From Rozella allomycis CSF55 (Eukaryota; Rozellomycota): 49,023 nucleotides of DNA. The position numbers were made by a program, and so were the translations under genes. Location: the NCBI GenBank assembly GCA_000442015.1, contig KE561207.1, positions 1 to 49,023 of the forward strand, written 5' to 3'. The notes under the pieces were generated by a model. That model saw only the letters and a program-made list of their open reading frames with translations, did no database searches and was not told the DNA's origin. How positions within the stretch are numbered: the first letter of the stretch is position 1; each line of letters opens with the position of its first letter. Of the stretch, positions 10,185 through 21,334 are shown one piece after another.

Positions 10185-10918
10185 ATGAGACAAAATGAAG
10201 AAAAAGAAAATCCAAACTCCCTCTCCTATTTAACTAGGAAGTTTGTTAACTATTTAAAATCAAATGGTGCAGAGAGATTCACACCGGTCTCCGAACTAGC
10301 AAGTGTGCTAAAAGTTCAAAAGCGAAGGGTGTATGACATCATCAACGTACTTGAGGGAGTAGGATTATTGGAGAGAATGGAACAAGATCAAATACATTGT
10401 AGATTAAAGGGTATTTTACTATTGTTTTAGGAATAGAAACCAAAGCGGGCTATACCCCAGAATTAAACCCACTCATAGACAGTCTAAACAAACTTCGCGC
10501 CGAGGAAGAACTGCTAGATCACTATCTCTTAGGTCTTCGAAACGATATCCGAACAATGTCTCACAACGACAAGTAAAGTGACAATGTCCTATATGATAGA
10601 TTTTGTTACATCAAAAAAGCGGATGTTCTAAATGCTTTACCCAACCTGAATTGTAGATTATCAGATGATACTAGTCAAGATAGTTTGCTTAATGATGATC
10701 ATGGGAACTTAATTGCATTGAGACTTCCATACTCTTCACGAATTGCAGCGACTCACACTAATGGATTAAAGTATCATCTTTGGATGTTGTCCTTGGGAGA
10801 ATGTATTGATGCTTTTCATATTCAGCGTCATTTTCATCCGCTAGAAACTACGCCAAAACCGGGATATATCTATTCAATTCTTCCCAATGAAGGTCCTAGT
10901 GACATCTACGCCAATTGA
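10185..10918 (+). CDS. E2F-family transcription factor
   Basis: Three exons are joined by introns of 20 nt (10411-10430) and 27 nt (about 10573-10600). Residues 10-75 form the E2F winged-helix DNA-binding domain: SLSYLTRKFVNYLKS and the diagnostic KRRVYDIINVLEGVGLLER (E2F consensus RRIYDITNVLEGIGLI). A leucine-rich dimerisation helix (NPLIDSLNKLRAEEELLDHY) and a marked-box-like region (GNLIALRLPYSSRIA) follow. The last residues, YSILPNEGPSDIYAN, resemble the C-terminal retinoblastoma-binding motif of animal E2Fs (EGxxDLF). E2F controls G1/S genes as a dimer with DP. Dikarya replaced E2F with SBF, so an intact E2F with a possible pocket-binding tail marks an early fungal lineage. Confidence 0.88.
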
Positions 10919-10956
10919 AAAAGAACATATTCTGCAAACTACATACGTAATAAATT

Positions 10957-12003
10957 TTATTTTAAGTACTTAATTATGTTTTTCCTTACCCACGCATAAT
11001 CGATTTGCATCTGAAATCGTATTTTAAAGTATCTTACATGACCACCAGGCATCTCAAAGAAAACTAAAGAATTTCTGTTGTAAAGAGATCTCAAACCAAT
11101 CCAATCTTCAACAAAGGCGGTTTGATTTTGAATATCTACTACTCCTTCTTTTCCGAGGATTCCAAAGTGACCTGATTCTCTTGGCACTACAACCTGATCA
11201 TCAAAAACTGTCTATTTATCATTATACTTTTAAAAATTATCATAATGAATTTGTTTAGCATAAGTATGTTTTCTTTGTACAATGCATTCTCTAAATTCTA
11301 TATTCCTTGCGTTACTTTAGCATCGTGATCATTATTAATGTCAGCAAGAAATTTGTTGTATTTTAAGTAAGGTGTTAAATTTTTTAAATCTTTAAAGTAT
11401 TGTGCTTGAACAATGTTTTCCCTCACCCAAGGAACATAGACTGACGAAGAAATAGCTCGTGACACAATTGGGCAAAGTCCAGAAGTGTCATTAAAGCAAT
11501 ATGGGGCAGTGTTAATTCCTTGATGTTGAGCTCCAAATGTGATTAAGTTTGTCACTTTGGGTGAATTACACCTTTGTACATACGCTCTCATTATCTGACC
11601 GCCCTTTGTATTTATAATTCTTTACAGGGTACTTGCGAAAATCCAATAGCATGAAATCCATCCTTAAGATTTTGATCCATCTTTAGTTGTGCGCAAATCT
11701 CATCCACCTTGTAGATTATATTAAAGTTGAATACCTGCCTGTTTAAATTATCAAAATAACTATGCCGGTAATCATCGTAGCTGTTTTCCCCTATTCTTAT
11801 AGACCTTACAACGACTCCATTAACCTCCATTTTGAGAAAGTTTGCAAACTTCCGCATTCTACTAAAAGATAGTGAGGCGTTTACTGAGAAGAATTCGAGT
11901 AATCACCCATTCCATGGAATAAGACAACTCAAGATTCCTATGTTTGCATATTACTTGATATTGCATATACGACTGTAAAAATTGATGAAACGTAAATTTT
12001 CAT
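10957..12003 (-). CDS. PPT1: Palmitoyl-protein thioesterase (PPT1 family)
   Basis: Six exons are joined by introns of 27, 23, 27, 18 and 20 nt. The start MKIYVSSIFTVVYA is a signal peptide, matching a lysosomal or vacuolar enzyme. Family landmarks in order are FHGMGDYSNS, GENSYDDYRHSYFDN, the nucleophile elbow GFSQGGQIMRAYVQRCNSP, ITFGAQHQGI, FLADINNDHD, FDDQVVVPRESGHFG (catalytic Asp region) and PGGHVRYFK (catalytic His). Ser, Asp and His of the alpha/beta-hydrolase triad are therefore all present. The enzyme removes fatty-acyl thioesters from S-acylated proteins during degradation. The 18-nt intron (donor after DAK, about 11292-11309) is the shortest I could place in this window. Confidence 0.9.
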
Positions 12004-12109
12004 GCCAGCACGAAAGCTTATTAAAAATATATTAATAAAATAGAATTAATTATATATAATAGTAAAAGAGTTATTTAATATCATTGGTAGAGCATCTTTG
12101 AATTATGAT

Positions 12110-13339
12110 CTAATCCCTTTGTACATGACGGACTCCTCCCAGTTGGTGAGGATCTTGAGTGGCATATTGTACAACAGATGAAGCACCGGGTGGTAGTGGC
12201 ATTTCATTAACTGGTAATTCACGGGGTCCGTCTTCTTCCTTGACATGGGTTACTTCTTGAGGTCCTTGCTGTTTCGCTTTAGCCCAAGTAACAGCTATCT
12301 GCACTCCCTTTATGACAACATCGTTTAATGAACGCTCAACTGCCCTTTCAGCGGCTTCCCTGGTAACGTAATTAACGTAGGCGGATTTCTTCTTTTTAGT
12401 GAAAACAATTGAACGAATTTCTCCAAATGCATAAAAATAGTTCCTTTGCAAATATTTCACGAAAAATTACTTGATATCTTCTTCACTTAGAGTTTCCAAA
12501 ACTCCAGTAAGGAAAATTGACGTTAATGCACGATCCTCTGGGCGGGACGCCTGAAGATTCTTGGCCTTAGTTATAATCTCATCGGCGACAGTATCAAAAG
12601 ATCCGTGATATCTTTCTTGTCTATTTTTTTGATTTTCTCTTAATAATTCATAAGGATCAGGAAGAGAATGTCTAAAGACACGATTGATCATAAAGATATA
12701 CCTGTAAGGGCATAAGTTACCTCTTGTGCATGTGCCTTTGATAAAAAATGTACAAAGTTGAGGTAAATTTCTCTTCTGATAGGGCTGAGAACTAGAAATT
12801 CTTTTTAAAATCTCCTTTGCTGCAGGATCAGCCTTTTTAGTGTCAAGAAACGGCTGTGATGGATCCAGCTAAATATTACAAGTAATTTTTTAATTTACTC
12901 TTTCTTCCAAATTTCTTGCAAAAAATTGACGATTCACTTCTGTCTTAGGGACATTCTTTTGGTCAATCTGCAATATTTCATCTCGGACACGCGTGGCAAC
13001 ACCTAGATATATTTAAATGAAAACATCAACCATATTCCAAATCAAAAAGGCAAGCTTGACAGCAATGTTTCAATTTTGCACAAGTTTGGCAGACTTCGGT
13101 TTTCTTGTACCTTAAACCGATTCCAGGGCTCCATCTAAAAAGTGTAAATGCTTTTGAACACACCTATGCAAAGAAAGGGGGCGTCATACCATGCATTCTG
13201 CGCCGTACGGAACTTTGGCCTATACCGAGGATAAATAAAATGATACCATGCGTAAATAAGGGTTGTCACCTAAACACGTCTCACAAGCTATAGGAAAGTC
13301 AGTATTTTCAAATTTAAGTTTAGTTTCAGCTTTCGCCAT
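12110..13339 (-). CDS. Pre-mRNA splicing factor RBM22/Slt11 (Ecm2)
   Basis: A multi-exon gene with introns of 26-30 nt. The N-terminus carries the RBM22/Slt11 zinc-binding region: [35 protein letters not shown] and [21 protein letters not shown] single CCCH finger ([19 protein letters not shown]) follows, then an RRM ([47 protein letters not shown]). The end [11 protein letters not shown] matches the family C-terminus. The protein belongs to the Prp19-related part of the activated spliceosome, where it contacts U6 and the intron near the active site. It is of interest in a genome with introns this short. The start ATG at 13339 gives [16 protein letters not shown], in line with orthologues. 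Confidence 0.93.
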
Positions 13340-13355
13340 TTTTTATTCTGCGCCA

Positions 13356-14149
13356 CTAAAGGTCTCCTTCCAAACCGACGATTTCCTTGAATTATAAAGA
13401 ATAAAATGAAAAGTACAAATATATCCTTGGGTTTATTTCCCATACCCTCGCACAATGCACTGATAATATTCATACACTAGAACAATTTCTGTAAATAATT
13501 ACCATCTTTTTTCGCCTCTTAAATTCTTTTTCTTTTTCGGAAACCACTTGATCAAGCTTGTTTTTTTCATTGAGATCCACCAAAACCCCACCACTCTGTA
13601 AAGTCTCAAGTTTCTTCGACAACTTTGAGTTCTAAGCGGAATCACAATTTTAGACACTTACCTCACACTCAAGGGTATCAATCCTAATTTCAATTTCCTC
13701 CATGGATAAAGCTTGCTGAAATTTGTTCAGTTCTGTATTTCATCGAAATCATTGGATTACCATGTAACCTATTTTTTAGCAGTTCCTTCTTTTCTTCAAG
13801 AGTTTCTTTCAAAGATTGGATCTCTTTGTCTAGCAGATCTAGCTCTTCTTTATTTGGGGCGTTTTCCAGATTGTCTTGTCGTATGACATAAACGCTTTGT
13901 TTGCCGTAGGTTTTGGAAACAACTGTTTCTTCCGCCACTAATTGTGTCAATGCTTTTAAAACCTATATATAAATAGATTATTCATTACTTGCGTCTTTGA
14001 AAATTCGTTGTGAAGATTGGTTTGAATATCTACCGCGCTATAGGGGCGATTTTGTTTCTGTAGGTAGGCAAGGATCGTGGATGCTATTATGATGACTGAT
14101 TTTAATTACTAGCAGTATCTTGATCAACTTTTTTTGACTTGGGCGGCAT
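13356..14149 (-). CDS. HOP2: Meiotic recombination protein HOP2 (PSMC3IP)
   Basis: Exons are joined by introns of 26-28 nt. The N-terminal winged helix reads ILAYLQKQNRPYSAVDIQTN, then LHNEFSKTQVLKALTQLVAE, and SKTYGKQSVYVIRQDN. This is the PSMC3IP/Hop2 DNA-binding domain in order. A long coiled coil follows (EELDLLDKEIQSLKETLEEK), used for pairing with Mnd1. The C-terminal cap is ALCEGMGNKPKDIFEIVGLE, reached only by removing a 28-nt intron before EIVGLE; it matches the family ending FFEEVGIETD. Hop2-Mnd1 promotes Dmc1-dependent strand invasion between homologues. Its intact presence suggests a meiotic stage. Stop codon at 13356 lies only 17 bp from the start of the RBM22 gene on the same strand. 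Confidence 0.92.
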
Positions 14150-14197
14150 TAAAAAGTATAAATGAAATTTCAAGAACTGAGCAGTTACACAAAAATT

Positions 14198-17100
14198 TTA
14201 CTTTATTAGCATACTGTGCGCTTTTGAATAAACAAACTCATTATGCCGATTGGCTATTAAAATCTGTTGGACTTCAGGTGAAATAGTTCTCTTCGGGTCA
14301 GTCAATTCACTGTTTACGACATATGTGAAATGTTTAGCCAGATCCATCATTAAGAATCTACTGTGTTCTTGTAAGAGAAACAAACAAGTATAGCCCCCAA
14401 TAAGATATGAATCTCCATGAGTATCATTTAGACTGCGTCCTTCTTTATTTTCCGTCGTAATACATGATATTAAATTAATAATAGACCATAATTTGAAGAA
14501 TCCGGTTCCTGACTCCGTGAGATTTGAATTTGACATTTTCATGGTTTTAAACACTTCATTAAAGGCTCGTCCAACTTTTTCAAGAAAAATGGGAACTAAT
14601 CTGAAGTCTTTGTTAGTGTTATTCATTTTAAAATCATTTACAGGAAACTATTTTGGTTAAACGAAGAACTTACTTTCACGTTTGCACTTTTTTGTAATGA
14701 GTCATCATCATCATAATTCTGAACTTGGGCCAAGAGCTAATTATTTATTTCAAATCGTAAATTTTACTATACTGTTTTCAAAAAAATTAATAAAACATAA
14801 TGCATTTCCAATTTCCTTGAAGATTTTGAGAACTTCTGTTTCCAAATCTTCATAGTTTTGAATAGGCTTGATTTTTACTTTAAAATAATCCAACGTACCT
14901 ATCAAAAATAGATTATTTTATTACCCAGAGACCCGTATTCAAAAAGTGGGAGCTTCAAATCTACAGGGACGGCCTTTAATAGGATCTCCAAGTATGGGGC
15001 CAGTCTAAAATTAATTAGGTCGCATATTTTGTCCGATAGTTCAGAAATCATTGTTTCTGCTTGAAATAGGTGAATTAAACTAGACAATGCATTGAAGTGG
15101 CTCATGTTGATAGTCCTATTAAATTGATTAAAATACTTTTCAATCATTTGAGCACACAACTTGTTTCCATACAAATAATCACTAGAAGATCTTGGCGCAT
15201 TTGACCTGTGAGGGTACGTTAAAGTAACAGTAGATCTTGTAAATGAATTAGTAAATATGTTAAAATTGAAATTTGGCATGAAGTCCGCAACCACTTCATT
15301 AACCATATGCGCTGTAAGGCGAGATTTAGTAGTACAGAGACTATTAGATCCAGTTACTTCACTCAAAAAAGATGAAAAATTGTCCAACAAATAATATTTA
15401 GAAGTAACGCGGTGAATATTTTCTAAAGTTTTGATAGAAAATAGTAATTCCTGCGTAATAAAACGATTAACACAATACCGAAATACCAGTCATATCATTG
15501 CTTTCAAACTTTAACATATGAATATGCAAAGACATTCTCAGATAATTATTTATGCTTTTCAAAAGGCTTAATCTGAAATCAATACTTTTGCCCAATATCT
15601 ACTTAGATTCCTTATATCTACATACGTTTAGATACCGGAATCTCATAATGGGGTCATATTTTGAGGAGAAAGTAGACGTTAGAAAATCATGCTCATTGCT
15701 CATATCTTGTGTCAGGTCTTTTGGTAAAAATTTGAACATCGTATAATATTTAGCATCATTGCATATTTTTAATCCCAGTTTAAATATTAGTTGATCAAAG
15801 CAGAGGCTCAATTCTGCCTCGATTTCATTATACAAGTACTGTGACTTATATTCAGCGAGGGCTCTTGTAGCTGCGTCAGAAAATATTTCCATAGGGTAAA
15901 ATACACATCTATTTTATATTCCTATACCCACTTACGATATAAGGGATGGGTCGTTTGATTGTAAAATGTGGTCAGTCAAAATCCAAGGTAATGACATTTC
16001 AATTGGAAACTAAAACTGGAAAGTGGCCAAAATTACCTGTATTTGTTTTGTTAATTCCAAGTAAAATTCTTTATACCATAACTCAGATAAATCGGAACAA
16101 TTACAAACGGTGTCTACTTTATATTCAAGTGTGAAATTACTGAAGACATTGATCATATATTCAAAGAAAAATAATTCATTATGAAATTGGATACAATCCT
16201 GAACTTGAGAATCTTTCATGCTTTTTGTCACTAACAATTTTGTCAAGCCATTCTTCTCGGCCAAAATAGCATTCAACAATAATCTCAAAGAGAAAATCTA
16301 TTGGGTATTTATAATATAAAAACTACCTGGCTTTCTGATGGACATCGATTTTTGAAATTTGAAGCAACTCCCTCATTGTTTTGATCTAGTATTAACATGA
16401 GATTGGAGAAAATTCTATTTAATTATTGTAACAACCGTTACTCGTGGTTGCTTTTAATTTTTTTCTTTGAAGATGCCAGTACGCCTTTAATTGTTTTGTT
16501 TGAAAATGTCAGGCACAAATTGTAGATGTGTTTGTAAATAACACTGAGATATTTTTCTGATGCCAATATAATAGCAGAAGATAATCTTTTTAAGATTCCG
16601 ATAGCCTACCAAAACATACAATATATTGGCATACTAAACAAAATAACGTTAATTCACGTTTTGAATAGTTATATCGTAAGGCCAATTCATATGCATTAGA
16701 ATTTTCAGGTATATTTTGATTCGCAGAAGACGACACAGGATGTGCAAACTTCCATGAATTGATTTCTAGAATAATGTTCTTAATCTCTGTCAATAGTATC
16801 AAGCCGTTGTAAATAGTGTAGTAAATTTGAGAGATTTCTTTAGCATCAAATTCTGAAAATGGTTTTTTCTATGTAATGACAGTATGAAAGTAATACTAAA
16901 AGGTGTATCTTTTGAAATTGATTCCAATAATTTTGATAACTGCTTTGGAGTTTTGGGAATTGCAACTCTATTTGATATTCAGAATTCTCAACTGAATANG
17001 AAGGTGTATTTTTTGAAATTGATTCCAATAATTTTGATAGCTGCTTTGAAGTTTTGGGAATTGCAACTCTATTTGATATTCAGAATTCTCGACTGAATAA

Positions 17101-18170
17101 TCAAGTTTTGAAAGTTCAACTAAAGTGCTCTTTTTTAAATAAACCGGAATAACAAAAGGCATGTCTCCAAATAAAGGCACGATAGGTTTTGCCTGTTCTT
17201 CATGAAATTAAACTTTTACCTTTATTATCTTCACAAACCTTTCTAGACGTAGGTTTTTCTTTTTAAATACGTCCAAAGTATTAATATCTATCATTGATAA
17301 TAAGAATGCCGTCGCTTTCAACAAGCTGTGATTGTTGTCACACAATGGGTACTTGTTGGTTTCAATTAAACTGCAGAAAAGAGATAATATACTAGTAATT
17401 GTATTATTCATATTAGTCTTTGTTAAAGAATCTTTAATTTTTTTGGCCAAGTAGTCCTGATTTGCCAAGAACATTTGCAAAGTTTGATTTAACTCGTAGT
17501 CTTCACTTTCTCTGTCTAAATATTTCAAAGTCCTTTTTATAGCATGTTTATTATGGATGTACCTTTTATAAACAGAGAAATCATTGTTTAGTGAACTTTT
17601 CATGTTCTTTAAAGAGTCAATTACGACAATCAAGTTGAACGCTTTTGAAAATGACAAGGCCGTATCTTCGGAAACGTTTATTGGTTGATTTTGTTCTAAA
17701 GAGTTCAGAGCATTAAAGACTATAGTAGCTAATGCATTGCAGTATTTCATAAAGTTCTTGATCTTTGTAATTTCTGGTGAAAGCACAGCGTATATAGTTT
17801 CATGAAGTTCGTGTTTTCCTTCTTCTTTGGTGCTCTTGTGAAATATATGTGATTTGCATTACGGATGGGATACATTTTGAGCAACTGCGATAAGTGTACA
17901 ACAGGGATGTGTATTCTTTGCCGGCTTGTGTGCATTGGTTCTGTTATAAAATATTAACCAACTTACTAAATCTTGACAGATATTTGTTTGAAGCATATTT
18001 TGTTTGAAAATATCTACATTATCTGATTGAAACAGGTGTGCATCATCTAGTGCACCTATTTCCGACTTTTGAAGTAAAAAGGTAAAAGAAGGACCCTGCA
18101 GCATATCTTGCGAATGTGGGACTGAGATTTCGGCCACCTTAGCCAATTGATCTTGAATCAAATCTATCAT
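14198..18170 (-). CDS. CYFIP/Sra-1 subunit of the WAVE regulatory complex
   Basis: A large gene with many short introns; exact joins were not all resolved. Segments match CYFIP in order: NLIVVIDSLKNMKSSLNND, FLANQDYLAKKIKDSL, VPLFGDMPFVIP, SWKFAHPVSSS, RYNYSKRELTLFCLV, SDLSELWYKEFYLELT, SQYLYNEIEAELSLCFDQLI, FNFNIFTNSFTRSTVTL, LPLFEYGSLGN, GTGFFKLWSIINLISCI and YTCLFLLQEHSRFLMMDLA near the end. CYFIP/Sra-1 binds Rac-GTP and holds the WAVE VCA segment until activation, driving Arp2/3 actin assembly and amoeboid motility. Dikarya lack it; its presence marks a zoosporic early fungus. A 102-bp duplication with an N at 16999 lies inside and is probably an assembly join. Confidence 0.9.
16898..17099. 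repeat. Direct duplication flanking a single-N contig join
   Basis: The segment 16898-16998 is repeated at 17000-17099 with about five substitutions. The lone N at 16999 sits exactly between the copies. The period is 102 bp, so the CYFIP frame is kept. The position of the N suggests overlapping contig ends that were not merged, with the substitutions reflecting allelic differences. Confidence 0.8.
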
Positions 18171-18244
18171 GACTAATTTGTAAACAATAGAAATAAATAC
18201 AAAATGTATATCATATTGGAATGGAAATGAAATAGATTAGTTTA

Positions 18245-20637
18245 TTAAATCAAATGTCGTAAAATAGCAGTAACATCAGCAGGATTTTCCACATAGTATT
18301 TTGCTTCAGTATGCTTCTTTCCAACTGTCGCAGTTATTGCCAAAGGATCAGATTTCAGATTTGAAAAAATAACTTCATCGGTCTTTCCATCACCAATGCA
18401 AATGATTAAATTTTCCTCTGGAAAGTCGCTGAGAATGGACTTGACTGCGGTTCCTTTGTCTACTAAACTAGGACGTAGTTCCACGGTTTTGGTGCCCAGA
18501 ACAATCTAAGTGTAAAAATTTTAATTCATTTACAGAGACAGCCAAATGGCTTAATAATTTTTCCAAGTTGATCTTTAACTCGGCGCTTTGCCATTCTCCA
18601 AACTCTGGATCAGCATGATGAAAGTGCCACGTTAAGTTAACTTCTTTTTCTTCAATAAAAGAACCTGGAGTTCTTTCAGTGTAATGTTGAAATAATGGCC
18701 TTATTGTTTCTCTCCATGATGAATCAGTTTCATCAGCCAATCTTTTCCATTCTCCATTCATTTTTGCCGGATGCTTAACAAAACAACCATGCTCAGCACA
18801 AAGACCTACACCAGTTTCACCAAACCATTCATCAAGGTGAAGTCTACTTCTTCCACTTAAAATATAAACATAAATGTCATCCTTGTCAGACAAAGTTTTT
18901 AGAATGTCTAAAATATTTTGCGCGGGTCTTGCAAATTCAGGAATTTTAGGAAAACTAGTTAACGTTCCATCGTAGTCTAAAAAGACCAATTTCTTTCCAT
19001 TAAAAGTGTTCCATTTTTCCAAGATAATAGAAGGAGCTAATTTTAATAACTTCACAGCTCTTTCATCACTAATTCTTTTCAATTCTTCAATGAAGTTCAA
19101 TCCCCAGTAAGCAGCTGTATATTTAGTAACGTAACGATACAATTTTTGGTGATTATTCTTTTTGCATTCATCATTTAACGTTAAAGATTCATAAATCGCT
19201 GAAGCTAATTCATCTGCATTCCAAGGGTTAACAATTATTGATCCATTCAAACTTTGAGCCGCACCAGCAAATTCACTCAATATTAAAACTCCATGTTTAT
19301 TCTTTTGTGACGCAATAAACTCATAAGAAACCAAATTCATTCCATCACGAGTTGATGTTATAATACAAACGTCTGCCACATGATAGAGAGCAACTAAATC
19401 TTCAAAACAAACAGACTTGTAAATGAAATGAATTGGCATAGACTCCATCGTACCTTTTCATGTTTCATTAAAATTATCAATTACCAAATTTTCCATTGAT
19501 GCATCCCACTAATTGGTTTACTGAACTTCTTAAATTTTGATATTCTTCAACATCTGTTCTGCTTGGAACGGCAACTTGGACTAAGACTACCTTTTCCACA
19601 AATTCGGGATGCTGAGTTAAAAATAGATCTAAAGCATTCAACTTTTGAGGAACCCCTTTAATGTAATCCAACCGATCTACACCAATCAAAACCAAAATTT
19701 AGAATAAAGATTATTTTTTTACTTTTTTCCCTTGAAATTTATCTTTTAATCTTTCAATCTTTTCCAAAACTTTTGGGTTTTCCAAGCCTTGATCGAATTT
19801 ATCGGGATCGATTCCAATAGGAAAAGTTCCCACTTGAACCAATTTGCCATCATACTCAACCCCATTTGGCGCAGTAGACAGTCCTAGTATTCGGGTACAA
19901 CTTGAAAGAAAATGTCTTGCATAATCATAGGTATGAAACCCAATTAAATCACTGCTTAATACACCCATCAAAACTTGTTTTCTCACTGGCAAAATTCTAT
20001 CATTTCTATTTCAAGGCATTACCTGTATACTTCAGACGAAGGAAACGGAGTGTGCAAAAAGAAGCCAATTTTAATATTAAACTCTGGTCCTATCTTATCT
20101 TTGAGCATTGCTGGTAACAACATCAAATGATAGTCATGGACCCATACGATATCATTCTTTTGAACCACTTGAGAAATGGCTTCCGCAAACATCCTTTCTA
20201 TACAAATTTTACTGTTTACTGATTCGCTGTAACATACGCATCCCAAGCATTATCATCAAAATTGATATCCCCTGGCAGATAATGAAACAATGGCCACAAA
20301 ATACATGTAACTGGCAGCAATACAAATTACCTATTAGAAAACCCATTATAGTGCATTTCCGCCACATCATTCGGCAAGAACACTGGCAAACAAGAATATT
20401 CTTCCAAAAGCCTATTCTGCACAATTTCTTGATCCGCTTGGTTCAATTCCATTCCTATTTCAAGAAACAGATTTGGCTACCTGGCCACCCGATCCATATA
20501 AAAGATGTCGTCTTTTTCAAGCCAGAAAGGGCTGACACCAGACCACCTGAACTCATAGAAAACGTCCAGTCATCTTGTTCCGTCTTTGTTATTGTTATTG
20601 GGAGTCTGTTTGACACTACTATGAGCCGTTGTTCCAT
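18245..20637 (-). CDS. Fused trehalose-6-phosphate synthase/phosphatase
   Basis: A GT20 synthase domain comes first: EQRLIVVSNRLPI, SGGLVSALSGL, WIGWPG, YNGFSNSILWPLFHYLPGDI, VWVHDYHLMLLPAML, FFLHTPFPSSEVYR, GFHTYDYARHF, GVDRLDYIKGVPQK, and TSTRDGMNLVSYEFIA with the UDP-glucose-binding acidic residues. A HAD phosphatase domain follows: FLDYDGTLTSFPKIP with the nucleophile Asp, AEHGCFVK, and CIGDGKTDEVIF. Together these fit a TPS2-like bifunctional protein of the trehalose pathway; both halves keep catalytic residues. Six introns were placed. Two of them, 20304-20330 and 19693-19722, end in TG instead of AG (see findings). ATG at 20637 is chosen because it gives the usual compact start MEQRLIVVSNRLP. 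Confidence 0.93.
19693..19722 (-). other. Putative 30-nt GT-TG intron in the trehalose gene
   Basis: On the minus strand this begins GTAAAA and ends ATTTTG. It contains two in-frame TAA codons, so it cannot be coding. Removing exactly 30 nt joins QGKK to VLIGVDRLDYIKG, the conserved GT20 motif. No AG lies between the donor and that motif, so a canonical 3' site is not available. Confidence 0.6.
20304..20330 (-). other. Putative 27-nt GT-TG intron in the trehalose gene
   Basis: On the minus strand this begins GTAATT and ends TTACATG. Removing it gives NGFSNSILWPLFHY, the GT20 consensus. The only AG inside (20 nt from the donor) puts the rest of the protein out of frame. The length of 27 nt is the modal intron length of the window. 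Confidence 0.65.
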
Positions 20638-20945
20638 GAGTTTCTTGTAAAGAAATTTCTTAATTTGACAAAGGTTCTTTAAATTGCAAGGGTTCATCTG
20701 ATCTAAGAATCAACAATAAATAAGCGTTTTTTCTAGTAATTGAATTAAGAGTTAATTAATTAATTGTTTTTAGACCAAATAATAGCAAGATGGGATCTTT
20801 AGAGTCTGGACGGACTTGGTTGACATCAAGGCAGACCACTTGACCAAAGATTTTTTACAAATTTCTCACAATTTTACACCGAAAAACAAAGAAAGAATAA
20901 AGTATATCTAAAACTATAAAGTAACTTTGCATCTGAGAAAAAACA
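20638..20945. promoter_or_regulatory. Divergent spacer between trehalose gene and SUB1
   Basis: About 300 bp separate two divergently transcribed genes. The block at 20750-20775 is a run of TAAT repeats (TTAATTAATTAATTG). The rest is AT-rich. No conserved coding sequence is visible, and both promoters should lie here. Confidence 0.4.
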
Positions 20946-21334
20946 ATGCCACTTTCAAAAAAGCGCAAAGCGGATGCCGCCGAAAACAAGGAGAAATTCA
21001 TAGAAGTAATATAATCCTTCAAAAAAGATTATAGTTGGGTTTGAATAAGCGAGTGAGTGTTAGTGAATGGCGAGGCAAGTTGTTGGTGAATCTGCGCGAG
21101 TTTTATGAAAACAAGAGCACTGGCGAACTATTGCCAGGGAAAAAAGGGATAACTCTGAATGCTGAGCAGTGGAAGATTTTGCGTGAGAATATGGACGAGA
21201 TTGATGAGTGGATGGGGATGAAAAAGGAAAAGGAGACGGAAGGTGAGGAAAGTGAGATCAAAGAGGCTGAAGGTAATGAAAGAGAAGAGGATGAAGAAGC
21301 GAAAGATGGAGAAGAAGAGGAAAACGACGAATAA
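20946..21334 (+). CDS. SUB1: Transcriptional coactivator SUB1/PC4
   Basis: Two exons are joined by a 29-nt GT-AG intron (21006-21034). The N-terminus is short and basic (MPLSKKRKADA), a likely nuclear localisation signal. The single-stranded DNA-binding PC4 domain follows: LNKRVSVSEWRGKLLVNLRE, GELLPGKKGITLNAEQWKIL. The C-terminus is a strongly acidic Glu-rich tail of about 45 residues, where animal PC4 instead has an acidic Ser-rich N-terminus. PC4/Sub1 dimerises, binds melted promoter DNA and assists Pol II initiation and elongation, and in yeast also Pol III. The start ATG is the first in the frame and sits after an AT-rich leader. Confidence 0.9.

Noticed and set aside
16898-17099. Genuine tandem exon duplication in CYFIP
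   Set aside because: The lone N sits exactly between the copies, and the same pattern recurs at two other N positions, one of which breaks a frame; assembly overlap is the simpler explanation.
20108-20650. 180-codon plus-strand open frame over the trehalose gene
   Set aside because: It is antisense to the conserved GT20 motifs, and the sense strand explains the region.
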